DNA of 64,000 bases from Niallia circulans NBRC 13626 (GCF_001591585.1 NZ_BCVE01000004.1:124001-188000), one strand, 5' to 3'; positions 43,895-53,372 are shown, counted from the first letter of the stretch. Program-made: numbers and translations. The notes: generated by a model from the letters alone, not told the origin.

Positions 43895-44911
43895 TTATTT
43901 ACATCCCTTCATTCCCTCTTCTAAAATTGCCAATTGTAATAGCGTTTCCTCATCTTTTATTATTTTTTCTTCCCCATAGATGATTGTATTATACATTCCA
44001 TCATACACTCGCCCATAATCCCCTGCCTCTGACACAACTTTTTCTTCATGGTAATTTCCATTCTCATCTATATAAGTTAGGGTGCCATAATGTTCTGGTT
44101 GGTCTACCCCAAAACCCTCTCCATCAGGCATATAGAAAAGTTTTAAATGTTCCTCTTGTCTATCTTTCGAATGTTTAATGAAGCTTCCCTTCTTACCGTA
44201 AACAACAAAGCTTGGTCTTTCTTTTAGTCGGAAGTAACTTGACTTAATCGAAACCTTTAACTGATTATAATAAAAGTCTAAATCAAAATAGTCATTCATT
44301 CGTCCTTGACCTAATAATTGTCGTACATCATAATGAACATGCTGCGGTTTTCCAAAATAAGATATGACCTGGTCGATCGTATGGGTACCATGTCCGTACA
44401 TAAAGCTGCGATAATTATTATAAACCTGGACTGTTTCTGGCACTTCTGGTCGATAATAGTCATAATTCAATTCTACTTCTAATAAATCTCCTAATTTACC
44501 ACTCTCTATCACCTTTTTTGTTGTCAGAAAATCTGAATCATAACGGCGGTTTTGATAGCATTGAACAACAAGTCCTTTTTCTTTTGCATACAGAAATATT
44601 TCTTCGGCTTCTTCTACCGACATCATAAATGGCTTTTCCACTAGCACATGTTTATTATGATCTAAAGCTAACTTAGCAAATAAATAATGAGAGTCATGAG
44701 ATGTTGTTACTACGATTAATTGAATCTCTTGATCCTTGAGTATCTCATTTAAATCCGTAGTATAATGAATATGTTTATGTTTCTTCCATGTATCATGGGC
44801 TGGATTTCTACGATAAATTGTTTTCACCTTAATATGGTCTCTTTGTAAAGTAAAAGGAAGATGATACCTATTTGTACTTTTGCCATTTCCTATGTATCCA
44901 ATTGTCAGCAT
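43895..44911 (-). CDS. Gfo/Idh/MocA-family oxidoreductase
   Basis: A 338-residue dehydrogenase, distinct from its neighbour. It begins LTIGYIGNGKSTNRYHLPF, where the nucleotide loop reads GYIGNGKS rather than the usual GxGxxG. It has LIVVTTSHDSHYLFAKLALD, VLVEKPFMMSVEEAEEIFLY (about 92-111) and YGHGTHTIDQVISYFGKP (about 162-179) with the second-domain histidine. The start at 44911 was preferred to 44944 because AAAAGGAG lies before it. It is the first gene of a two-gene operon divergent from an RpiR regulator. It resembles the YvaA/inositol dehydrogenase group; the substrate is unknown. Confidence 0.87.
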   Translation of the reverse strand: MLTIGYIGNGKSTNRYHLPFTLQRDHIKVKTIYRRNPAHDTWKKHKHIHYTTDLNEILKDQEIQLIVVTTSHDSHYLFAKLALDHNKHVLVEKPFMMSVEEAEEIFLYAKEKGLVVQCYQNRRYDSDFLTTKKVIESGKLGDLLEVELNYDYYRPEVPETVQVYNNYRSFMYGHGTHTIDQVISYFGKPQHVHYDVRQLLGQGRMNDYFDLDFYYNQLKVSIKSSYFRLKERPSFVVYGKKGSFIKHSKDRQEEHLKLFYMPDGEGFGVDQPEHYGTLTYIDENGNYHEEKVVSEAGDYGRVYDGMYNTIIYGEEKIIKDEETLLQLAILEEGMKGCK

Positions 44912-45041
44912 AAAAGACACTCCTTTTTTCCTTAATGGGACCATTATAGGATGGAATAACAGAGAATTCCATGTAAAGCTTTAGCCTGAACGGATTTAGG
45001 ATAAAATGTTCAAGCTTCCATCTGAAATTAAGCTGATTTAA

Positions 45042-45056
45042 TGAACAAAATGTTCA
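45042..45056. promoter_or_regulatory. Candidate RpiR operator
   Basis: TGAACA-AAA-TGTTCA is a perfect 6-3-6 palindrome between the divergent oxidoreductase operon and the RpiR gene, 22 bases before the latter. A further ATGTTCA half-site lies at 45006-45012. Confidence 0.5.
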
Positions 45057-45077
45057 ATTTTAAAGGAGTGAGCCGAT

Positions 45078-45932
45078 TTGTTGCTAAAACAAATTGCAAA
45101 TAGAACGGATTATACAACAGCAGAAAAAAATATTGCAAAATATATTTTGGAAAATGCTAACTTAATAGAGAGAATGACAATCCAAGAGTTAGCACAAAAA
45201 ACATTTACTTCCCATACTTCTATCATTCGCTTTACACAAAAGTTAGGAATGAAGGGTTTTAAAGATTTTAAAATTATGCTTGTTAAATCTATTGAGCAAA
45301 AAAACCATGTTTTATCTGAAATTAATCCCAATATCCCATTTGAAGATGATGCTTCTCTTATGAAAATCAGCCAGGATATGATGTATTTAACTCAACAGGC
45401 CATCAAAGAAAGCTATGAGCTCTTAAAGGAAGAATCCCTTTTTAAAATGACTAAGTATCTATACAATGCAAACCGTATCTTTATGTATGCTGTAGGAGAT
45501 TCGCAAATTCGGGCCGAAAGTTTTCAAAATAAACTTTTGAAGATAAATAAATATGCCATAATCGCAACGGCCCGTAATGAATTTGCCAATAACACTGTTA
45601 ACATTGATATAAATGACTGCGCCTTTTTTATTACTTATGAAGCTAAATCAAATGAGGACTTCATTGCTGCTCGTATATTAAAAGAAAGAAAGGTGCCGAT
45701 TTTATTGCTAACCGCCTTTCCTGAAAGTAAATTAGCCAAAATGGCAGATGTTGTTTTAACCATACCAGCTTTAGAAAAGAAAGAAACATACAAAATCGCT
45801 ACCTTTGCATCACAAGTATCCATTGATTATGTGCTTAATGTCTTATTTTCCAGCTTGTATCAAATAAATTACTCACAGAACAGAGAGCATCAAAGAAAAA
45901 GTACGGAATTAATAGATCGCTTTTCTTTTTAA
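45078..45932 (+). CDS. RpiR-family (MurR/RpiR) transcription regulator
   Basis: A 284-residue regulator. The N-terminal helix-turn-helix domain (about 1-75) has LTIQELAQKTFTSHTSIIRF-like sequence (MTIQELAQKTFTSHTSIIRF, about 34-53) and QKLGMKGFKDFKIML. A C-terminal SIS domain (about 105-270) for phosphosugar binding has IFMYAVGDSQIRAESFQNKL, ATARNEFANN and VPILLLTAFPESKLAKMADV. It starts with TTG at 45078, after AAAGGAGTG; TTG 45081 is possible. Divergent from the oxidoreductase pair with a shared control region, so it probably regulates that pair in response to a phosphosugar. Confidence 0.88.
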   Translation: MLLKQIANRTDYTTAEKNIAKYILENANLIERMTIQELAQKTFTSHTSIIRFTQKLGMKGFKDFKIMLVKSIEQKNHVLSEINPNIPFEDDASLMKISQDMMYLTQQAIKESYELLKEESLFKMTKYLYNANRIFMYAVGDSQIRAESFQNKLLKINKYAIIATARNEFANNTVNIDINDCAFFITYEAKSNEDFIAARILKERKVPILLLTAFPESKLAKMADVVLTIPALEKKETYKIATFASQVSIDYVLNVLFSSLYQINYSQNREHQRKSTELIDRFSF

Positions 45933-46074
45933 AATATAAGAAAATCCCTTAGTCTAAATATAGTTAAACTAGAGGATTTAAAACAGCACTAGCTGCTAAG
46001 TCTTTCTTGCACAGCTGGCATCCACTGGCCAAACAATCTTCTATTTTTCGATGAATTTTTCTTTTTTTGAAAAA

Positions 46075-46117
46075 AACTAAAAAACTCAGCTAAACCTTTA
46101 AGGTAATAACTGAGTTT
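46075..46117 (-). terminator. Terminator after the methyltransferase gene
   Basis: AAACTCAG (46082-46089) pairs with CTGAGTTT (46110-46117), with an inner ACCTTTAAGGT hairpin. On the minus strand TTTTTAGTTTTTTT follows. Confidence 0.8.
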
Positions 46118-46134
46118 CTTTTGTGACTTCTACA

Positions 46135-46896
46135 TTATTGCTTTCTCACCTTTAGATAAAAACGAGATTGGCTGGCATCAAAAAAGCCAGTTTTCCCGAT
46201 GTGCTGATACAAACGATAGAGTTCATTCTGGTACTTTTCTACGCTAAAATCAGGAACTTGCCAAGGAATCGCCTTTAAATAATAAATAAGTGCGCCCAAG
46301 TCATAGAAACGCTGGATAGGAAACTCCTCTTGGTACTCTAGAACCTCCCATTCAGTGAGAGAAAACTGGTTAAGAGCAGCTGAAAGTTTCCACTCTTTAA
46401 ATTCAGGATTGAGCGGAACTCCAAACCAGTCATTTATTTCCTTGCAATCTAAACCTCCAACTTGCTGGGTAAGAAAAATACCCTTTGGCTTTAAGATTCT
46501 TTTCACTTCTTTTACAGAGTAAGATTCATGTCTGTTAATGATTAAATCAAAATGATTGTCGGGAAATGGCAATTCATTATCATCAACCACTTCCATCACT
46601 CTCACTCCTAATGGCTCAAGCTTCTTTTTGGCAATCGATACGTTCGGCTTGTACCCTTCCGTCGCATAAATGATACTTGGAAAATAGCCTTTCAATAAGG
46701 AGAGAAACTCTCCTCCCCCAGTTCCCATATCCAATACAGCTGTGGTTTCCTGCATTGCAGAAATTACTTTGCTCCCGTAAGACCAAGAAATCATGCTGTT
46801 TTGGATTCTGCCTGTATCATAAATGCTAGAAAAGTCCCATCCTGAAAATTTCTCGTTTATTTCCTCTAAATACCTATGAAAATTAATATCTGTCAC
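46135..46896 (-). CDS. Class I SAM-dependent methyltransferase
   Basis: A 253-residue Rossmann-fold methyltransferase. Motif I is VLDMGTGGGEFLSLL (about 54-68), then IYATEGYKPN, motif II/III ELPFPDNHFDLIINRH (about 106-121) and motif post-III VKEVKRILKPKGIFLTQQVG (about 127-146). The substrate-side C-terminal part has many aromatics but no domain I recognise. AGGGAGGAATAAAAAG lies before the ATG. It is transcribed alone with a terminator after it. Substrate unknown. Confidence 0.85.
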   Translation of the reverse strand: MTDINFHRYLEEINEKFSGWDFSSIYDTGRIQNSMISWSYGSKVISAMQETTAVLDMGTGGGEFLSLLKGYFPSIIYATEGYKPNVSIAKKKLEPLGVRVMEVVDDNELPFPDNHFDLIINRHESYSVKEVKRILKPKGIFLTQQVGGLDCKEINDWFGVPLNPEFKEWKLSAALNQFSLTEWEVLEYQEEFPIQRFYDLGALIYYLKAIPWQVPDFSVEKYQNELYRLYQHIGKTGFFDASQSRFYLKVRKQ

Positions 46897-47306
46897 TTTT
46901 TATTCCTCCCTATTTTTTATTTTTCAATAAAGAATAGAGGGAGGTCCTCTACAATAATGGTTTTATATTTCATGTTCCAGTGATCTCATACTCTTTCTCC
47001 CTTATTAGTTCTTTCAAGCTCTTTGAAACTAAGTACCTGCCACTCCAAGACAGATACTTATCCAACATATTTATGTGTGTATACCCTACATATCTCTAAT
47101 GGTGTCATTTGTTAACCGAACAAGATTACCACTCGGCTCAAAAATAATAGAAATGAAAAATGTCAAAGGAAGAACAACAACATCTAAATAGCCTTTCACT
47201 ATTTTTCGGATCAATTGTTCCAGATCCCTCTTCCTAAACTTGGAAATCTATACTCTTAATTATACACTATTTTTTATTTTTTCAAAATATTACACCTTAT
47301 ATTTTC
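46897..47306. other. Gap of 410 bases; one unassigned open frame
   Basis: On the minus strand, 47247-47086 is open for 53 codons and then stops, reading FRKRDLEQLIRKIVKGYL, then LPLTFFISIIFEPSGN and LVRLTNDTIRDM. It has no ATG near its start and no clear ribosome site (a TTG lies inside). It might be the 3' remnant of a gene that followed the ABC operon. No terminator for that operon was identified. Confidence 0.35.
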
Positions 47307-48401
47307 TTATACATGTCTTTTTTCTATAAGCTGAATGCCAATACCTAGCATAATTGTTCCCATCAAACAAAGAATCCCTGCCGGAACCATAATATCATTC
47401 CAAGAAGCACTGTCGATAACACCTTTTTTTAATAGTTCCATTCCATAAGTAATAGGAACAACTTTGGATAACAAAATCATTATTTTCGATGTAACAATTT
47501 CAATTGGCCAATAGGCTCCGCCAAGCATCGCAAAGCTTACAGATACCAACGGAATAAAGGCATTAAACTGGCTTGGTGTTTTCACAAGACCTGTTAGGAG
47601 AATAGTCAATGCCACAATAGCGTATAAATATGGAATGATTAGAACAAACACCAAATGAAAATTCCCATTAAAATCAATATTTAATCCATACCTGAAAAGA
47701 AGGAAAATCATTATTATTTGGATATAACCTATCGAAAAACTAAATAATAAATTCCCTAAATATATTTGTGCTTTTGAAGTAGAGGATAAAATAAATCGAT
47801 CCCATATTCCACCTTGTTTATCTCTTAGAATTTCAATAACCGTAAAGGAAACGGTATAAATACAGAAGAATAAAGTAAACCCAAAGAGCGACTGGAGTGA
47901 TTGATTATAGCTTGCTTCTTTATCCGTTAATGTTTGTTCTGTTTCTACAGGTATAATTGGTGTCTCGTTATTATGTGCAAGCACCCTTTGAGCTTCTTCT
48001 TTATCCGCTGCTCCATTGATCAGCGCTTGTTCCTTAAGCATATTCGCATAATAGGTTTGAAGATAATTTTGAACCATTAATACATTGGACGTATCAGCTA
48101 CTCGAAAAATAGTATAAGTGTCTGGATTTATCGACACTCCTATATCTGTTTTTCCCTTTGCTAACTGTTCTTTTACTTCTTTTTCTGTATAAATAACAAA
48201 CGAATAACTTTCACTTTGATTTAAAGCTTCTAGAATATCAGTTGTTTTCTCCGATTGTTCTGTATAAACTGGCACTTCTACTTTTGTGAAAGAAGACATC
48301 CCAACTAAATAAGCAAAAACGATACAAATGAAGGAGGTTACAATAAATCCACCTGGCTGTCTAATAAATTTCTTACATTTCCCCCATAGAATTGCATTCA
48401 T
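47307..48401 (-). CDS. ABC-2 type exporter permease (second)
   Basis: A 364-residue membrane protein. One N-terminal helix (about 18-38) is followed by a large extracytoplasmic part (about 40-165) with VPVYTEQSEKTTDILEALNQ, then five helices (about 175-360), the ABC-2 layout. LRDKQGGIWDRFILSSTSKA and VPITYGMELLKKGVIDS are the usual cytosolic loop and last-loop signatures. It overlaps the preceding permease gene by four bases. With the two upstream genes it forms an exporter like the linearmycin exporter LnrLMN of B. subtilis. Confidence 0.88.
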   Translation of the reverse strand: MNAILWGKCKKFIRQPGGFIVTSFICIVFAYLVGMSSFTKVEVPVYTEQSEKTTDILEALNQSESYSFVIYTEKEVKEQLAKGKTDIGVSINPDTYTIFRVADTSNVLMVQNYLQTYYANMLKEQALINGAADKEEAQRVLAHNNETPIIPVETEQTLTDKEASYNQSLQSLFGFTLFFCIYTVSFTVIEILRDKQGGIWDRFILSSTSKAQIYLGNLLFSFSIGYIQIIMIFLLFRYGLNIDFNGNFHLVFVLIIPYLYAIVALTILLTGLVKTPSQFNAFIPLVSVSFAMLGGAYWPIEIVTSKIMILLSKVVPITYGMELLKKGVIDSASWNDIMVPAGILCLMGTIMLGIGIQLIEKRHV

Positions 48402-49654
48402 TGGCGAACCCCTCCTCTTGTTTTCAAGGTAATCACACTAATCAACAGCAAAGTAATAGAAAATAGGAGGATTGCTTTAAGATGGCTCCATAAATCTGCC
48501 AATGAATAGCCTTGATATGCTTTTAAATAAGCAGTAAGGGCTGCACCTCCAGGAGAATATTCGCCTAATGTTTCCATAAATCCACCGATCGCACTTACAT
48601 CAAAAAAGCTGCCGCCAATAAACGCAAGAATAGGTACGATTAAGGAAGACATAATACTCTCCACATTTCGTGACTTAGCAGCAAAAGAAATAGAAGTTGC
48701 TATAGTAGCAAACGCTGCAGCCATTAGATTTACCGTTAAGATAACAACTAATTGGTTTATCATACTAGAAAAGACGACTCCATAAATCATTGCTATTAAG
48801 CTGAATAAAATGGTCTGCTGTAAAAAAGATAGAATAAAGGCTACAGTAAAAACACCTGCAAAAAACACAAACTTTGGAACATTTGCCAGTAAGATACGTT
48901 CATACAAAAGCTCTTCTTTTTGCTGATAAGCAAAGCCTGCTACCGTTGTAGATATATAGAATACAAACATCACAGACATGCCGACTCCATAATAAGCAAA
49001 AGCGCTGATTTCCTTTTTCTTTTCGATATTTTTGATTTGTCCATTTACCTTTTCACTAACTAATGTCGAATAATCGATTTGAAGATCTTGGGCTGTCTTT
49101 AGATACGTCCACTCTTTTTGATAATTCGTCATAATATCCTCGATAATAGTTGCCTGAAGGGACTCTTGGTTTTTTGTCTTTATTATCCACGATGGAAGTT
49201 CGGTTTCTTCCTCTAAAAAATTTGTATAAAATTCAGAAGTAAATCCTTCTGGAATATATACTACACCGTCAAAATCCTTTTCCTTTACTATGGTCCGGTC
49301 ACTATATTCCGTAACGGAAAGGAATTTCTTTAAATCAGGATTTTCCCCGACTGCTTTCATAAATGTAGCTATCGGCTGCAGAGCCTGAATATGCGCTATT
49401 TTTGCTTTTTTCTCTTGATCGCTTAGAGGAGACTGGTTTATTTTTTCTATTATTTCTTGTTGGGCTTGCTGTTCTTGATCCTCTACCACCATAGCTAGCT
49501 TCGCTTTTACTTCTATTTCGCTATCATTATCCAAAGCCCCTAACGCGCTGCCAAGTATCGTGATAAGCACAAACGGCATTAACAACAAGACAACCAGCTC
49601 TCGCGGTCTTCTCCAAATCAGTAATAATTCTTTTTTTATCATTTGCCAAAGCAT
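48398..49654 (-). CDS. ABC-2 type exporter permease (first)
   Basis: A 418-residue permease beginning MLWQMIKKELLLIWRRPREL, one helix (about 22-42), a long glutamine/lysine-rich extracytoplasmic segment (about 45-215) with KINQSPLSDQEKKAKIAHIQ, then five or six helices including the LLYERILLANVPKFVFFAGV loop and LGEYSPGGAALTAYLKAYQG. It fits the LnrM-type partner of the downstream permease; a heterodimer is likely. Twelve bases separate it from the ATPase gene. The exported compound is unknown, with antimicrobial lipids as the best guess by family. Confidence 0.87.
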   Translation of the reverse strand: MLWQMIKKELLLIWRRPRELVVLLLMPFVLITILGSALGALDNDSEIEVKAKLAMVVEDQEQQAQQEIIEKINQSPLSDQEKKAKIAHIQALQPIATFMKAVGENPDLKKFLSVTEYSDRTIVKEKDFDGVVYIPEGFTSEFYTNFLEEETELPSWIIKTKNQESLQATIIEDIMTNYQKEWTYLKTAQDLQIDYSTLVSEKVNGQIKNIEKKKEISAFAYYGVGMSVMFVFYISTTVAGFAYQQKEELLYERILLANVPKFVFFAGVFTVAFILSFLQQTILFSLIAMIYGVVFSSMINQLVVILTVNLMAAAFATIATSISFAAKSRNVESIMSSLIVPILAFIGGSFFDVSAIGGFMETLGEYSPGGAALTAYLKAYQGYSLADLWSHLKAILLFSITLLLISVITLKTRGGVRQ

Positions 49655-49665
49655 CTGGAATCCTC

Positions 49666-50598
49666 CTAATCTCTTAATTGACGGCCAGTTAAATGCAAGA
49701 ACACATCTTCTAAAGTAGGCGCCTCAATATTTACAGAGAGTACATTTGTCTTCTGTTCTTCGGCAATCCGCAATATATCTTTTAACAAATTCACTCCTCT
49801 TGGTACGATAACCGTAATCACCGATTGTTGAATCGAGATATTCTTAATGCTTTCAAGATGACGGAGTGCTTCTGTAAATTCATGTTTGACGATTTCCACC
49901 TTAATGTTAATGGCTGTTTCTGCCGATAAAATATTTTTAATATCCTCCTTCGTTCCAGATGCAATGATTTCACCATGGTCCATAATATAAATCCGATTAC
50001 AAAGAAACTCTACTTCTTCCATATAATGACTTGTATAAAGGACGGTCATTTGCTTTTCTTCATTTAGTCTTTTCACTGTTTCTAAAATATAATTTCTGGA
50101 TTGTGGATCAATTCCAACAGTTGGTTCATCCATAATAATTATTTCCGGTTCATGTATTAAAGCGACACCAATATTTAATCTCCGTTTCATTCCGCCTGAG
50201 AAGGTTTTGACCAAATCCTTTTCCCGTTCTTTTAAACCAATAATTTCAAGAACTTCATCTACTCTCTTCTGTAAAATTTTTTTAGGAATCCGATGCATTT
50301 TACCAAAAAAGAGTAAGTTTTCTCGTGCAGATAAATCCATATAAACAGCGAGTTCTTGTGGTACTACTCCAAGAACTTTCCGTAAAGCCTGCGGTGTTTT
50401 TAAAATACTTTCATTATTTAAACGTACGTCTCCCTCTTGAGGAGAAACCAAAGAAGATATCATAGATATTGTTGTAGATTTACCTGCACCATTCGGTCCT
50501 AGTAAGCCTACAATTTCTCCACGTTCTAAATATAAATTGACAGAATTCACAACTTGCTTCCCTTTAAAAGATTTAGATAAATTTATTATTTCTAACAA
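49666..50598 (-). CDS. ABC exporter ATPase
   Basis: A 310-residue nucleotide-binding subunit. Walker A is GLLGPNGAGKSTTI (about 35-48), the Q-loop is VVPQELAVY, the signature is TFSGGMKRRLNIGVAL (about 132-147), Walker B is EIIIMDEPTVGIDPQ (about 151-165) and the H-loop is LYTSHYMEEVE. A C-terminal extension of about 90 residues ends LEDVFLHLTGRQLRD, as in CcmA/DrrA-type exporters. The TTG at 50598 is the likely start: AGAAAGG is nine bases before it and overlaps the alternative ATGs at 50607. First gene of a three-gene exporter operon, similar in make-up to lnrLMN. Confidence 0.9.
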   Translation of the reverse strand: MLEIINLSKSFKGKQVVNSVNLYLERGEIVGLLGPNGAGKSTTISMISSLVSPQEGDVRLNNESILKTPQALRKVLGVVPQELAVYMDLSARENLLFFGKMHRIPKKILQKRVDEVLEIIGLKEREKDLVKTFSGGMKRRLNIGVALIHEPEIIIMDEPTVGIDPQSRNYILETVKRLNEEKQMTVLYTSHYMEEVEFLCNRIYIMDHGEIIASGTKEDIKNILSAETAINIKVEIVKHEFTEALRHLESIKNISIQQSVITVIVPRGVNLLKDILRIAEEQKTNVLSVNIEAPTLEDVFLHLTGRQLRD

Positions 50599-50796
50599 GG
50601 TCATCATCCTTTCTATATACAGCATAATGAAAAGACTCTTCCATTCCTATACCTAAAGGTCATTTTTTTCCAAAAATAAAATGACTATAGTCATATCTTT
50701 TTATGCTAATTCAATAGCTGCTGCTTATTTAAGCATACTTTCATTTAAAAAGGGTAAAACAAATAAAAGATAATCATCGGAAAGGAGCTGTACTAA

Positions 50797-52125
50797 TTGG
50801 GCATTCTAGTCTTGGTCATCCTTATTGCTTTAAACGCTTTCTTTGCAGCTGCAGAAATTGCGCTCATTTCCTTAAATGACAATAAAATTAAACATATGGC
50901 TGACACTGGCCACAAGAAGGCTAAAATAGTGCATAAATTGCTGTCAGAGCCGAGTAAATTTCTGGCGACAATCCAAATTGGGATTACTCTAGCAGGATTT
51001 CTAGCCAGCGCTTTTGCTGCGGACAGCTTTTCTGGTCACTTAACAGAGTTATTTTTAAGTATGGGTATTCCTCTCTCCAAAGGATTGCTTGACTCTATCT
51101 CCGTCATTATTATTACGCTGCTGTTATCTTATTTCACGCTTGTATTTGGTGAATTAGTTCCTAAACGAGTTGCTTTGAAGAAAGCAGAAGGAATTGCGAT
51201 GTTCGCCGCAAGTCCGCTAACAATGCTTTCTAAAATAACAGCGCCATTTGTCGCTTTCTTAACCTTCTCCACTAACCTGGTTGCACGGCTTTTCGGCGTT
51301 CGTCCAGATGATGAAGATGAGGAAGTAACAGAAGAAGATATAAAAATGATGATTGATGTAGGAAATGAAAGAGGAAGTATTGATGAAGATGAGCGAATGA
51401 TGATACATAATATTTTCGAATTTGATAATAAAGATGTCACAGATATTATGACCCATCGATCTAATATGGTAGCTATTCCTTCCCATTATACTCTAAATGA
51501 GATAGCTGCTCTTGTGAATCGTGAAATGTATACTCGCTATCCTGTATATGAGGGAAATATGGATAATATTATCGGTATCCTACATTCTAAAGATCTATTA
51601 GCCTATATGGGTAAAGAAGATACCTCCTTTCAACTAAGTAGGATTATTCGCGAACCATACTTTGTACTAGAATCAAAAAGAATTGATGAATTATTTATCC
51701 AGATGCAAAAAAATAATGTCCTTTTCGCAATTGTCGTTGATGAATACGGCGGAACAGACGGTATTGTGACAATGGAGGATTTGGTGGAAGAAATCGTCGG
51801 CAATATTTTTGATGAATACGATGAACCAAAACCTCCTGAAATTAAGATTATCGGGGAACATACCTATTTATTGCAAGGGACTATCAGTCTAGATGATGTG
51901 CAAGAGTTATTGAAAATTACCTTGCCGATTGAAATTTATGATACATTGAGTGGTTTTCTCATCAGCAGGATTGGCTATATTCCTAATGAGAATGAAAAAC
52001 CAACCATCCTCTTTAAAAATTTCGAATTTCAAGTCGAAGAAATTGTGGACCGCAGAATCAGTCAAGTGAAGGTTACAAAAATAATCGAAGAGCAGTCCCC
52101 ATCAAATACTTCTTTAGAAACATAA
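50797..52125 (+). CDS. CNNM/HlyC-CorC-type membrane protein with CBS domains
   Basis: A 442-residue protein. An N-terminal DUF21/CNNM domain with four hydrophobic segments (about 1-175) contains LNAFFAAAEIALISLNDNKI, VFGELVPKRVALKKAEGIAM and RLFGVRPDDEDEEVTEEDIK. A CBS pair (about 205-325) has MTHRSNMVAIPSHYTLNEIA and VLFAIVVDEYGGTDGIVTME. A CorC_HlyC domain follows (about 340-425). Such proteins are implicated in magnesium or other cation efflux; B. subtilis relatives include YhdP and YrkA. It starts with TTG at 50797 after AAAGGAGCTG. It is divergent from the ABC exporter. Confidence 0.9.
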   Translation: MGILVLVILIALNAFFAAAEIALISLNDNKIKHMADTGHKKAKIVHKLLSEPSKFLATIQIGITLAGFLASAFAADSFSGHLTELFLSMGIPLSKGLLDSISVIIITLLLSYFTLVFGELVPKRVALKKAEGIAMFAASPLTMLSKITAPFVAFLTFSTNLVARLFGVRPDDEDEEVTEEDIKMMIDVGNERGSIDEDERMMIHNIFEFDNKDVTDIMTHRSNMVAIPSHYTLNEIAALVNREMYTRYPVYEGNMDNIIGILHSKDLLAYMGKEDTSFQLSRIIREPYFVLESKRIDELFIQMQKNNVLFAIVVDEYGGTDGIVTMEDLVEEIVGNIFDEYDEPKPPEIKIIGEHTYLLQGTISLDDVQELLKITLPIEIYDTLSGFLISRIGYIPNENEKPTILFKNFEFQVEEIVDRRISQVKVTKIIEEQSPSNTSLET

Positions 52126-52156
52126 GTGTTTTCCAAGGAACAGACTTAAACTTATG

Positions 52157-52190
52157 TTTTGGCTGGGACATAAGTTTCCCAGCCAAAAAT
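52157..52190 (+). terminator. Terminator after the CBS-domain protein
   Basis: TTTTGGCTGGGA pairs with TCCCAGCCAAAA (52157-52168/52177-52188), followed by ATATA. The stem is strong; the T run is short. Confidence 0.7.
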
Positions 52191-52520
52191 ATAAATGGAT
52201 GTGATTATCCCCACACACTAAAATACACTACTCTTTCCATTAGACTGGATGAAAGCCCCTGTCTTTCGCCTGCTCGATTTCATTTTATTATCCATTTCAT
52301 GGTGTCACATTTTTGTTCTTAAATCTATCATTTATACCGATTACAGTGTCATTTACATTCCCCTCTTCATATGTTCCGCAGCTATCCTGCTGAACCAACA
52401 TTTATCCGAGTGAGTAACCAAGTCATATTACTTTAAAACTTTTCCTATGAATTTGCGTTTTCCTTTATTATACTGGTAATAGTTTGCATTAAGTTTCTGT
52501 TATTATTGGAGGTTTTTTTC
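52191..52520. other. Gap of 330 bases before the YitT paralogue
   Basis: No gene and no convincing regulatory motif were seen, apart from TGGAGG before the following ATG. Confidence 0.4.
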
Positions 52521-53360
52521 ATGAAAAAATACGGAAAGGATATCCTAGTGATTATTTTTGGAGCCTTCCTTTTTGCATTGGCTGTCAATTTATTTGTTAT
52601 TCCTAATGATTTGGGAGAAGGAGGAGTAACCGGTTTAGCCATTATAGCTTATTACTTATTTCAATGGTCTCCAGGTATAGTCAACTTTGCTTTAAACACC
52701 ATTTTGCTTATAATCGGTTATAAATTTTTAAATAAACAAATGATTATTTATACCATTATTGCTGTTTTTTTCAACTCGTTATTTTTACATCTAACAGAGA
52801 CATGGTCAATCCATTCTGACGAATTATTTGTTAATGTTATTTTCGGCGGCGTATTTGCCGGAGTTGGAATTGGATTAATTATAAGAGTAGGCGGTACAAC
52901 AGCTGGCTCGACTATTCTAGCAAGACTAACCAATAAATATCTCGGCTGGAGTATAAGTTACGGCTTATTATTTTTTGATCTTCTTGTTGTTTTTGCCTCC
53001 TTCTTCCTAATAAAGGCAGAAGGTGTGATGCTGACAATTATTATGCTCTATGTTGGAACAAAGGTGATGGAATTTGTCATAGAAGGCGTTAATCCGAAGA
53101 AGGCAGTGACGATTATTTCCAATTACCCTGCAGAAATTGCGGATCAAGTAAACGAACAATTAAATCGTGGCGTAACTGTTCTATCAGGTCATGGCTATTA
53201 TACAAAAGAGAACAAGGAAATACTCTATATTATTATTAATAAACAAGAAGTTGTGAAACTAAAGAAAATCGTGAAACAAACAGATGAGGATGCTTTTATT
53301 ACCATTCATGATGTGAGAGACGTCTTCGGCGAGGGCTTTATTCACCTTTCTAAAGCGTAG
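52521..53360 (+). CDS. YitT-family membrane protein (second paralogue)
   Basis: A 279-residue protein with the same plan as yitT at 25989-26813: five or six helices (about 10-170) with AVNLFVIPNDLGEGGVTGLA and LIIRVGGTTAGSTILARLTN, then a DUF2179 domain with KKAVTIISNYPAEIADQVNE, LNRGVTVLSGHGYYTKENKE and AFITIHDVRDVFGEGF. The ATG at 52521 has TGGAGG before it; the in-frame ATG at 52506 has none. It replaces the P-A-D loop of yitT by P-N-D. Function unknown. A long-stem terminator follows. Confidence 0.88.
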   Translation: MKKYGKDILVIIFGAFLFALAVNLFVIPNDLGEGGVTGLAIIAYYLFQWSPGIVNFALNTILLIIGYKFLNKQMIIYTIIAVFFNSLFLHLTETWSIHSDELFVNVIFGGVFAGVGIGLIIRVGGTTAGSTILARLTNKYLGWSISYGLLFFDLLVVFASFFLIKAEGVMLTIIMLYVGTKVMEFVIEGVNPKKAVTIISNYPAEIADQVNEQLNRGVTVLSGHGYYTKENKEILYIIINKQEVVKLKKIVKQTDEDAFITIHDVRDVFGEGFIHLSKA

Positions 53361-53372
53361 TGAGGCATTTTC

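Noticed and set aside
51129-51440. 103-codon serine-rich minus-strand frame
   Set aside because: Antisense to the CBS-domain gene; composition comes from the acidic coding strand.
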